From JBBCJT01 sp037190665 (GTDB lineage: Bacteria > Pseudomonadota > Alphaproteobacteria > Acetobacterales > Acetobacteraceae): DNA of 31,944 bases. Location of the stretch: positions 1 through 31,944 of the forward strand of contig JBBCJT010000120.1 in NCBI GenBank assembly GCA_037190665.1. Direction: 5' to 3'. How positions within the stretch are numbered: the stretch's first letter is position 1; each line of letters starts with the position of its first letter. Both the position numbers and the translations under genes were made by a program. Positions 6,953-15,200 of this stretch are shown here, piece after piece. The notes beneath the pieces were generated by a model. The model made no database searches. It was not told the origin of the DNA and saw nothing but the letters and a program-made list of their open reading frames with translations.

Positions 6953-8361
6953 GCCGCCTGCCTCTTCGGCGCGCCCGCTTCCGCGATGTCCCACCACAGC
7001 CCGGCATATGAGGCGAGCCCCTCACGCGCCGGCCCCTTGAGCAGGTGCTCGTCCGGTCCGTGCTGCTTGCAGCCGCTGTAGCTGTTCGGGATCCAGACGA
7101 GCGGCACGCCGAGATGATCGACGAACACGTCGCCCGGCAGGCCGCCCGAGGAGTTCGGGATCACCTGCACCTTCTTGCCGAGCGTGCGCGTGATGCTGTC
7201 CGCCGCCCAGCGCACCCACGGGTTCGCCGGATCGGTGCGGGAGGCCGGCATGCGCAGCCCGGCATTCACCACCTGCACCTCGGGGAAGCCCTGCGCGTCG
7301 AGATACTTGCGCAGCGCGGGCGCGAAGCTGTGCGGGTCGGTATCCACCGTGTAGCGGATCTGGCAGTGCGCGCGGGCATTCGGCGCGACCGCGTTCACAG
7401 GGTTCTCCGGCCGGCCGGAGACCAAGGCCAGCACGATGAAGCTGTTCCAGCCGTAGATCTTCTCGGCCGAGGACAGGCCCGGTTCGCCCCAGCCGGGATC
7501 GATGCTCGCCGCTTCGCCGCCACCATCGACCTCGCAGCCTTCCAGCACCGCGCGCACCGAGTTCGGCACCGCGGGCGGCAGCCAGTCGCGCACCAGGATG
7601 CGGCCGTTGCGGTCGGCGATGGCGCTGATGGCATGCGCGAGGATGATCGCCGGGTCGCGCGTCAGTCCGCCCCAATGGCCGGAATGCACTCCGCCCGGCC
7701 GCAGATCGACGACGAGGTCGAAATGCACCGTCCCGCGCGTGCCGGTGGCGATGGTCGGCACGGCCGGCGCGACGCGCGGACCGTCCGAGGCGATCAGCAC
7801 ATCCGCGGCGAGCAGGTCGCGCTTGCCGCCGACGAAATCGCGCAGACCCTGCGAGCCGCGCTCCTCCGACGTCTCCAGCACCAGCTTCACGTTCGCGCCG
7901 AGCTTGCCGCCGCGCGCGGCGAGCACCTGTTCCAGCGCGGTCAGCACGATGGCGTGCTGGCCCTTGTTGTCGGCCGTGCCGCGCCCGTACCACAGCTCGC
8001 CTTCCTCGGTGAGCTTCCACGGGTCGAGCCCCTTGCGCCACTGATCCTCCAGCCCGCGCACCGTGTCGCCATGGCCGTAGGTCAGCACTGTGGGCAGGGC
8101 AGGGTCCTCGATCCGCGCGGCGGTGAGGATCGGGCCGAAGCCCGGCGTGGGATTCGGATTCACGACGATGTCGGTGAAGCCCATCGTCTGCAGCCACGGC
8201 GCGATGGCGCCTTCGAGATAGCGGGTAAGGTCGGCCTCGTGCCCGGGATCCTGCGATGTGCTGGGGATCGCCACAAGTTCGGCGAGGCGCGCCTTGAAGC
8301 GGCCGTCGTCGAAGAAGTCGGTGGCGCGTGCGATGGCAGCGTTACGGTCGGTCATGGTCAC
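6949..8361 (-). CDS. M20 family metallopeptidase
   Basis: Dinuclear zinc amino/carboxypeptidase-type hydrolase, probably cytosolic and acting on dipeptides or N-acyl amino acids. Metal and catalytic residues are in place: H97 and D99 in TYGHGDTV, D131 in GRGTADNKGQ, E166/E167 in ETSEERGS, D193 in IASDGP and a late His in the SGCKQHGPDEH segment. A dimerisation domain lies between about 205 and 330 (RGTVHFDLVVDL...). Start is either GTG at 8361, overlapping the previous stop by 4 nt (GTGA), or ATG at 8355; the coupling favours the GTG. Length 470 is normal. It is the middle gene between an M24 peptidase-like gene and OsmC, pointing to peptide scavenging. Confidence 0.92.
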   Translation of the reverse strand: MTMTDRNAAIARATDFFDDGRFKARLAELVAIPSTSQDPGHEADLTRYLEGAIAPWLQTMGFTDIVVNPNPTPGFGPILTAARIEDPALPTVLTYGHGDTVRGLEDQWRKGLDPWKLTEEGELWYGRGTADNKGQHAIVLTALEQVLAARGGKLGANVKLVLETSEERGSQGLRDFVGGKRDLLAADVLIASDGPRVAPAVPTIATGTRGTVHFDLVVDLRPGGVHSGHWGGLTRDPAIILAHAISAIADRNGRILVRDWLPPAVPNSVRAVLEGCEVDGGGEAASIDPGWGEPGLSSAEKIYGWNSFIVLALVSGRPENPVNAVAPNARAHCQIRYTVDTDPHSFAPALRKYLDAQGFPEVQVVNAGLRMPASRTDPANPWVRWAADSITRTLGKKVQVIPNSSGGLPGDVFVDHLGVPLVWIPNSYSGCKQHGPDEHLLKGPAREGLASYAGLWWDIAEAGAPKRQAA

Positions 8362-9548
8362 AGCACCGTCTGCGAGCGGAGGTCCTTGGGCGCGTTGGTG
8401 ATCGTCTCCGGCTTCGCGCCGACCACCACCGTGTCGTCATGGCGGAAGCCGCCGAGCCCCCAGCGGTACAGGCCCGGTTCGGCGGAATAGACCTCGCGCT
8501 CCATCAGCGGACGGGTGTTGAAGGCCATGTCCTCGGGGAATTCATGGCCGAGCGTGCCCATGCCGTGGCCGGTGCGGTGCATGATGAGATCGCCGAAGCC
8601 GGCCTTCTCGATCACCGCCTGCGCGGCGGCATCGATGCCGCACACGGGCTGGCCGGTCACGGCGGCCTCGATCGCCGCCTCGTTCGCCGCGCGCGCGGTC
8701 TCGAACAGTTTCTCCTGCTCGGCGTTCGGCTTGCCGCAGAACCAGGTGCGCTCGTTCTCCACCACCAGCCCGTTCACGCGCGGGATGACGATGTTGACCA
8801 GCCCGTGCCCGGCCTCGATCCGCGCGCCGGCCGGCTGGCCATCGCCATGCGGGGCGCAGGAGGCGGGGCCGGACAGCGTCCAGCAGCGCAGCTCGAGCTG
8901 CTGGCCGGGGAAAAGCCGCCCGCCTTCCTCGGCCATCGCGGCGCACATCGTCGCGTCCAGTTCCTGCACCAGGCGGCCGGGGCGGATGTTCTCGCGGAAG
9001 CGGTCCTGCACCCAATCGGACAGCTTGCCGATCTCGCGCATCAGCGCGATCTCCTCCGGGTGCTTCACCAGCCGTAGCTCGCGCATCTGCGGCACGATCG
9101 GGTCGAGCTTCAGCTTCGGCAGCAGGCCGGGCACGCGAAACAGCGGTCCGCCGCCGGCATCGGTGCCGATACGCCCCGTGGCGAGGCCGGCCTGCTTCAG
9201 CCGCTGTGCGGCGAGGTCCGTCCATTGCGTGACCAGCGGCAGGCGCGCGCCCACGCGCGGGTGCTCCGCATAGAAGGAGGTATCGGTGATCCACAGCCGC
9301 TGGCCCTGCTCGGAATAGCGCCAGTGATGCGTGGACAGCTCGTTGAGGATGACGAAGGGCGTGCCGTTGCGCGGCACGACGGCGACGATCGGACGCTCCC
9401 ACGGCTGCACGTCGGTGTGGAAGTTGGTGGCGAACTGGAAGAAGTCGCCGGTGAGGAAGGCGAGCGCGTCCAGCCCCTCCCGGTCCATCAGTTCGCGCAT
9501 CAATCCGAACCGGTAGTCGCGCACCGCCGCACCGAGAAACGCCATCAT
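8358..9548 (-). CDS. M24 family (Xaa-Pro peptidase/creatinase fold) protein with altered metal ligands
   Basis: Creatinase-like N-terminal domain (from MMAFLGAAVRDYRFGLMREL to about residue 165) and a pita-bread C-terminal domain. His is kept in HRTGHGMGTLGHEF and Glu in SAEPGLY, but the region that should hold the two Asp ligands reads LVNIVIPRVNGLVVENERTW, where the first Asp is Asn/Ile and the second is Glu, and the final Glu is Asp (GGFRHDDTV). So it is either an unusual metalloenzyme or, like creatinase, a metal-independent hydrolase. Start choice: ATG at 9548 has GGGAG close upstream; ATG 9575 and TTG 9602 are alternatives. First gene of the operon with M20 and OsmC. Confidence 0.85.
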   Translation of the reverse strand: MMAFLGAAVRDYRFGLMRELMDREGLDALAFLTGDFFQFATNFHTDVQPWERPIVAVVPRNGTPFVILNELSTHHWRYSEQGQRLWITDTSFYAEHPRVGARLPLVTQWTDLAAQRLKQAGLATGRIGTDAGGGPLFRVPGLLPKLKLDPIVPQMRELRLVKHPEEIALMREIGKLSDWVQDRFRENIRPGRLVQELDATMCAAMAEEGGRLFPGQQLELRCWTLSGPASCAPHGDGQPAGARIEAGHGLVNIVIPRVNGLVVENERTWFCGKPNAEQEKLFETARAANEAAIEAAVTGQPVCGIDAAAQAVIEKAGFGDLIMHRTGHGMGTLGHEFPEDMAFNTRPLMEREVYSAEPGLYRWGLGGFRHDDTVVVGAKPETITNAPKDLRSQTVL

Positions 9549-9765
9549 CTGCTCCCGCTGTCCGAAGGCGAGCATGGTCCCGCGCACGGAAGGCGATGGC
9601 AAGAGCGGGCCAGGTGCGCACGAGGGATGGGATCGCGTTCGCGGCTCAGGCTTCGGCGGTGTTCAGCCGGCTTCGGACTTGCGTCGTCGCCGTGTGATCG
9701 GACGACGTTGCAGACGCGTTCTTCCGGGGCGGCTAAGAACGTCTCCGGGCCGAAGGAGGTTCGCG

Positions 9766-10563
9766 TTGGCGGCACCCATCCTGACCGAGCACCGCCCCGC
9801 CGGGCGCTGGATCTCGCCCGCCGCGCGCGTCTTCCGCGGCGACCTGACCGGCGTGCATCTGGCGGTGGGACTGCCATGCTACGGCGGCCAGCTCAGCGCG
9901 CCGACACTGCACGGGCTGCTCGAGACGCAGCGCGCCTGCATCGGTCTCGGGCTGGGGTTCAGTTGCATCACGGCGGCGAACGAGAGCCTCGTCCAGCGCG
10001 CGCGGAATACGATCGTCGCCCAGTTCCTCGCGTCCGAGGCGACGCATCTGCTGTTCGTGGATGCCGATATGGGCTTCGGCGCGGATGCCGCGCTGCGCCT
10101 GCTCGGTCACGGACGGCCCTTGATCGGGGCGCTGTATCTGCGCAAGTCCGGCCGTCCGGGCGACTGGGTGGTGCATTGGGGGACGGAGGTGCCGGACTCC
10201 GGCGCCGTACTCCATGTCGCGAGCGATCCGCGGACCGGCGCGGTGCAGGCGGCGCGGATCGGCACCGGCTTCATGCTGATCCGCCGCGACGTGCTCACAA
10301 CCATGGGCGCGGCCATGGATGCCAAGCGTTACCGACCACACGCGGCAGACGGTCCATCCGGTGAATGGCACAACCACACGGTTGCGTTATTCGAAACGGA
10401 AGTGGAAGCTGCAACCGGGCGCTACATCAGCGAAGACTATCTGTTCTGTGACCGCTGGCGTGGCATGGGAGGTGAGGTCTGGTGCGATCCGGCGATCCGG
10501 CTGGAACATTACGGGCAGGCCTGTTTCGCGGCCGACCCTCTCATGGACCTGTCCGCGCGCTGA
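9766..10563 (+). CDS. GT-A fold glycosyltransferase-like protein, first gene of TPS operon
   Basis: A 265-residue predicted nucleotide-sugar transferase. The N-terminal strand HLAVGLPCYGG is followed by NESLVQRARNTIV, then THLLFVDADMGFGADA with the metal-binding DxD (D99-A-D101), and late SEDYLFCDRW (E223/D224, candidate catalytic acidic pair) and an LEHYG His. There is no transmembrane segment, so it should act in the cytosol. The start is TTG at 9766: a GGAGG at 9755-9759 with 6-nt spacing sits directly before it, while the upstream ATG/GTG options lack coding character. The 3' end overlaps the TpsB gene by 82 nt. Position suggests it modifies TpsA before export, as HMW1C does for HMW1, but HMW1C is a different GT family. 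Local GC drops to about 52% at 10381-10440. Confidence 0.72.
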   Translation: MAAPILTEHRPAGRWISPAARVFRGDLTGVHLAVGLPCYGGQLSAPTLHGLLETQRACIGLGLGFSCITAANESLVQRARNTIVAQFLASEATHLLFVDADMGFGADAALRLLGHGRPLIGALYLRKSGRPGDWVVHWGTEVPDSGAVLHVASDPRTGAVQAARIGTGFMLIRRDVLTTMGAAMDAKRYRPHAADGPSGEWHNHTVALFETEVEAATGRYISEDYLFCDRWRGMGGEVWCDPAIRLEHYGQACFAADPLMDLSAR

Positions 10564-12278
10564 TCGCTGCCGCCCTGCTGGGCGGCCTCGCGACTCCGGA
10601 CCCCGCGCATGCGCAGGCCGGCGCGGTCATTCCGCCGGGCGGTACGCCGATTCCCGGCCTTGCCCCGGGCGCCCCGCCTGCGGTCGGCCCCGGCGGACCG
10701 GGCCTCGTTCCACCCTCCGCACCGGCCGACGACGCGGCGCTGTCGCGCACCGTGCGCGTGACCGGCATCGCGGTCGACGGCGCGACCGCCTTCCCCGAGG
10801 CGCAGGTCCGCGCGCTCGCCCCGCCGCCCGGCCCGGCCGTGACGCTGCGCGAGATCGAGGCGGCGCGCGGGGCGATCCTCGCCCTGTACCGCGACGCCGG
10901 CTATGCGCTGACCACCGTCGATGCCGTGCTGACGCGCGAGGGGCTGCTGCGCTTCGTCGTCGGTGAGGGGCACATCACCGAGGTGAAGCTGGACGGCGAT
11001 ATCGGCCCGGCCGGCGTGCAGGTGCTGCGCTTCCTGAACCGGCTGACCGAGGTGCGCCCGCTCGATGTCGCCACCATGGAGCGCTACCTGCTGCTGGCGA
11101 GCGATGTGCCGGGCGTCAGCCTGCGTTCCATCCTGCGGCCCGCGGGCACCGGCCCCGGCGCGCTGACGCTGGTCGCGCAGGTCTCCCGCAAGCCGTTCGG
11201 CGGCTACATCACCGGCGACAACCGCGCCTACCGGCTGACCGGGCGCGAGCAGGGCCTCGCCGCGGTGCAGGCGAACGCCTTCACCTCCTTCGGCGAACGC
11301 AGCGAGCTGGCCTTCTTCTACGCCAACGGCGGCACGCAGATCTTCGGCCAGGCGGGCACCGAATTCTTCATCGGCTCCTCGGGCACGCGGGTGCGCGTCT
11401 ATGCCGGCACCGGCTCCTCCAGCCCCGCCGATCCGCTGCGCAGCATCGGCTATGAAGGCGAAACGACGGTCGCCGGCATCGCTGTCATCTATCCGGTGAT
11501 CCGCCGCCGCCAGCAGACGCTGCTGCTGAGCGCGGCCTTCGACGCGATCGAGAGCGAGATCGACGTCGATGCCACCCCCGGCACGCAGCAGACGCTGAGC
11601 AAGGACAACCTCCGCGTCGCGCGGCTCGGCGGAGACTGGTCGGTCTTCGATACCTTCGCCGGCGACGACCGGCCGGCGGTCAATGCCGTCAGCCTGCGGC
11701 TCAGCCGGGGCATCGACGGGCTGGGCGCGTCCAGCAGCGGCGATCCGCAGCTCAGCCGCGTCGGCGCGCAGACCGATTTCACCAAGATCGGCTTCGAGGT
11801 CAGCCGCACGCAGGCGCTGTTCCGTCCATGGGGGCAGGCCGTGGTCTCGCTGCTCGGCGTGCTCGCCGGCCAGTGGACGGATGACATCCTGCCGCAGGCG
11901 GAGAAGTTCTATGTCGGCGGTTCGCGGCTCGGCCGCGGCTACTATTCGGGCGAGATCACCGGCGACAAGGCGCTGGCCGGCACGATCGAGCTGCAGCTCT
12001 CCTTCCCGTGGGAGGTCGCGGCGCTGCAACAGTCGGTGCGCCTCGATCCCACGTTGTATGCGTTCTACGACGCCGCCCGCACGTGGGAGAATGTCAGCGG
12101 CGATCCCAGCCGCGACGTCTCCTCGATCGGCGCGGGCGTGCGCATGTCGCTGACCGAATATGTCGAGCTGCAACTCGAAGGTGTCCACCGGTTCGAGACA
12201 CGGCCGAACGGGGCCGCCAACATCGTCGACGAGGAGCCGCGCCAGGCCGTCTTCTGGCGCGCCCTGATGCGGTTCTAG
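10482..12278 (+). CDS. TpsB outer-membrane translocator (ShlB/FhaC/HecB family)
   Basis: Two-partner secretion pore that exports the neighbouring TpsA. The 598-residue precursor has a signal sequence with an extended n-region (core LIAAALLGGLATP, cleavage after AHA at residue 44), a Pro/Gly-rich linker, two POTRA domains (about 90-165, 166-240) and a 16-strand-type barrel. The barrel shows the conserved loop-6 RGY at 485-487 (LGRGYYSGE) and the late FYDAARTW strand motif of FhaC proteins, ending in the aromatic residue F598. The only plausible start in frame is GTG at 10482, with GGGAGG and GAGG upstream; it lies within the glycosyltransferase gene. The TpsA gene follows after 12 nt. Confidence 0.93.
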   Translation: MRSGDPAGTLRAGLFRGRPSHGPVRALIAAALLGGLATPDPAHAQAGAVIPPGGTPIPGLAPGAPPAVGPGGPGLVPPSAPADDAALSRTVRVTGIAVDGATAFPEAQVRALAPPPGPAVTLREIEAARGAILALYRDAGYALTTVDAVLTREGLLRFVVGEGHITEVKLDGDIGPAGVQVLRFLNRLTEVRPLDVATMERYLLLASDVPGVSLRSILRPAGTGPGALTLVAQVSRKPFGGYITGDNRAYRLTGREQGLAAVQANAFTSFGERSELAFFYANGGTQIFGQAGTEFFIGSSGTRVRVYAGTGSSSPADPLRSIGYEGETTVAGIAVIYPVIRRRQQTLLLSAAFDAIESEIDVDATPGTQQTLSKDNLRVARLGGDWSVFDTFAGDDRPAVNAVSLRLSRGIDGLGASSSGDPQLSRVGAQTDFTKIGFEVSRTQALFRPWGQAVVSLLGVLAGQWTDDILPQAEKFYVGGSRLGRGYYSGEITGDKALAGTIELQLSFPWEVAALQQSVRLDPTLYAFYDAARTWENVSGDPSRDVSSIGAGVRMSLTEYVELQLEGVHRFETRPNGAANIVDEEPRQAVFWRALMRF

Positions 12279-12290
12279 GGGAGGCGGTCC

Positions 12291-15200
12291 ATGCGCATCT
12301 TGCCCGGCTCGCTCCATCTGGCGCTGCTCGCGGGCACCGCGCTGGTATCGCCTCTCGCGCACGCGCAACCCATGCCCGCCCCCAACGCCGCACCCGTGCT
12401 GGACCGCGTGGTGGCGGGCGGCATCACCATCCAGCAGAACGCGGCCAACACGCAGGTCACGCAGACGCAGCAGCGCGGCGTCGTGGACTGGCGCAGCTTC
12501 GATGTCGGCCGCGACCATGCGGTGCAGTTCCGCCAGCCGTCCTCGAGTGCGGCGACGCTCAATCGCGTCACCGGCCCCGATCCCTCGGTGATCGCGGGGC
12601 GGATCAGCGCGAACGGGCAGATCGCGATCGTCAACCGCTCGGGTGTCGTCTTCGCGCAGGGCGCGCAGGTGGAGGCGGCGGGGCTGATCGCATCCGCGGC
12701 CGGCATCACCAACGAGAACTTCCTCGCCGGCGGCCCGCGGCTGACTTTCGATCAGCCCGCCAACCCCGGTGCGCGCGTCGAGAACGCGGGTTCGATCACC
12801 ATTCGCGAGGCGGGGCTCGCCGGGCTCGTGGCGCCGCAGGTGGTCAATCGCGGCGCGATCGTCGCGCATATGGGCCGCGTGGCGCTGGGCGGCGCGGAAA
12901 CCGCGGTCGTCGACCTGCATGGCGACGGCCTCGTCTCACTGGAGGTCACCCGCCCGGTCTCGCGCGCGCCGGCCGATGGCGGGGCGCTGGTGAGCAATAC
13001 CGGCACGATCGAGGCGACCGGCGGCACGGTGCTGCTGACCGCGCAGGCGGCGGACGGCATCGTGCAGAACCTGGTGCGCGCGGGCGGGCGGATCGCCGCC
13101 GGCACCGATGCGGCGACGGGGCGCACGGGGCAGGTGGCGCTGCGCGGCACCGGCGGGGCGATCATCATCGAGGGCGAGGCGAGCGCGGTCGGCAGTGCGC
13201 CGGGCACGCGCGGCGGCAGCGTCACCGCGATCGCGGACCGCGTGCTGGTGGCGAGTACCGGGCGCGTCGATGCCTCGGGTAGGGCGGGCGGCGGATCGGT
13301 CGGGATCGGTGCGGAAGGCCGGCTCGGCACGCCGCGCATCGCGCAGCGGGCGGGCACCGCGCCGGGTGCGGTGGTGCACGCGGATGCGACGGAGAACGGG
13401 CCGGGCGGGACCATCCGCATCGACTCGCTGCGATACACCGCGCATGCCGGCACGGCCTCCGCGCGCGGCGGGCCGGCTGGCGGCGATGGCGGGATGATCG
13501 AGATTTCCGGCGGGCAGGGGCTGCGCGTGTCGGGCGCGGCCGACATCTCCGCCTCGGCGGGTCAGGCGGGAACGGTGCTGCTCGATCCGGTGACGATCGA
13601 CATCGTCGCGACCGGCGGCAACGTGACGGGCGGTGATATCGCGGGCGGCATTCTCGCTGAGGCAGATCCGCCGGCGAATGCGCTGATCGATGCGTCGCTG
13701 ATCGATAGCTTCGCCGGTAACCTGCGGCTGGAGGCGACGAGCGACATCACCGTTTCGGCCGCGGTGAACAAGCCGGCCGGCAACCTGACGCTGTTCTCGA
13801 GCACCGGCACGATCGCGGTGAACCAGCCTGTCGCGCTCGGCGCTGGCGACCTGCTGTTGCAGGCCGGCGGGCAGATCGCGCTGAACGCCAATCTCGCCGC
13901 CAACCGCGTCGATCTGCTGGCGGGCGGCGACATCACCCAGCTCGTCACCGCCGGCATCACCGCCGGCACGCTGAACGTGCAGTCCACAGGCCTCGCGTCG
14001 CTGGAACTCGGCGGAACGAACGCGGTCGGCACGCTCGTGGACTTCACGAGCTTCGGCAATTTCGACCAGTTCCTCTTCCGCAACCTGACCAGCCTGAACG
14101 TGATCGGGACGATCGGCGGGTCGAGTGGCACGGCAGTCCGGCTTGAAGTGACCGGCGACCTCACGCTGGCCGGCACCGCCAACATCACCGGCCAGGGATT
14201 TGTGGGGCCGAACGTGCCACTGGTCGCGTTGCTCGCCACCGGCAACCTCACGGTCGATCCCGGTGCGGTGGTGCAGACCTTCGGCTCCAACAGCGCCGAT
14301 GTCAGCAGCATGCTGTTGATCGCAGGCTGGAACGGCGTGAGCGACGCGCCCAACCTCGCCTCGCCGACGACGCTGACGCTCGGTGGGACGGTCTCCGGCA
14401 GCACCATCGGCAGCGCGACGACGCTGCTGCTCACGCTGGGCGCGGGCACCGGGGGGATCACCCAGACGGCGGGCGCGGTGCGCGCCGTGCGGCTGGAGAT
14501 CCAGTCGGGCGGCGACGCGCTGCTGGCCTCCGCATCACCGGGTACGCCGAACGAGGTCGGCACGTTGCTGACCTCCAACGTGGCCCGCGATCTGGATCTC
14601 AGCACGCGCACAACCACCGCCTACGGCTCGTTCGGCCTCGCGCTCGAAGGCACCCAGACGGTGGGTAGGACCATGAGTCTGGACGTCGCTGCTTTCTCGG
14701 GCTCCATCGTCCAGCTCCCCGGCGGCCAGATCATCGCGCCACGCCTTGAGGTCGCGGGCGGGTCGGTCGCGCTGCTGGAGCCGAACCTCATCGACGTGCT
14801 GGGCACTTCACCAGTCGACAACAATCTGGACCTGCACAACGCGCAGGCGCTTCGGGTCCAGGACACGGTCGGCGGCACCGTCAGCAGCTTCGTGAACATC
14901 CTGGTCGACAACGGCGACCTGACCATCGAGGGAACGGTCCGGGCGGTGTTCGGCGGCAACTTCACCACGAGCTTCGGCAACGTGGTGGTCGCCCCGACTG
15001 GCCAGATCCTGACGAACGACGACACGGTGCTGCGTGCCGGCGGCGATATCATCGTGAACGGGCTGGTGGATGTTCAGCCCGGAACGCTGATGGTGTTCGC
15101 CGAGGGCGCGGTGAATGTGGGCGCAACCGGCATTCTGCGCGTCGACTCCTCGTCCAGCATGGATGTCCTCGCCTCCTACGACAGCGACTTCCCCGGATCC

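Noticed and set aside
9576..9765. Promoter or operator upstream of the glycosyltransferase-TPS operon
   Set aside because: Short dyads such as CGTCG/CGACG and a poor TTGCAG...TAAGAA pair (19-nt spacer) are visible, but none stands out from background. I call no specific site in this 190-bp divergent spacer.
9574..10563. Glycosyltransferase as a prophage gene
   Set aside because: Similar small transferases occur in phages, but no integrase, structural or lysis gene is nearby and it is fused by overlap to TpsB.
10509..12920. 803-codon open frame on the minus strand opposite TpsB and the start of TpsA
   Set aside because: Arg/Ala/Asp-rich translation with no recognisable domain, lying fully antisense to a gene with clear domains. 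It is expected from high GC3 coding DNA.
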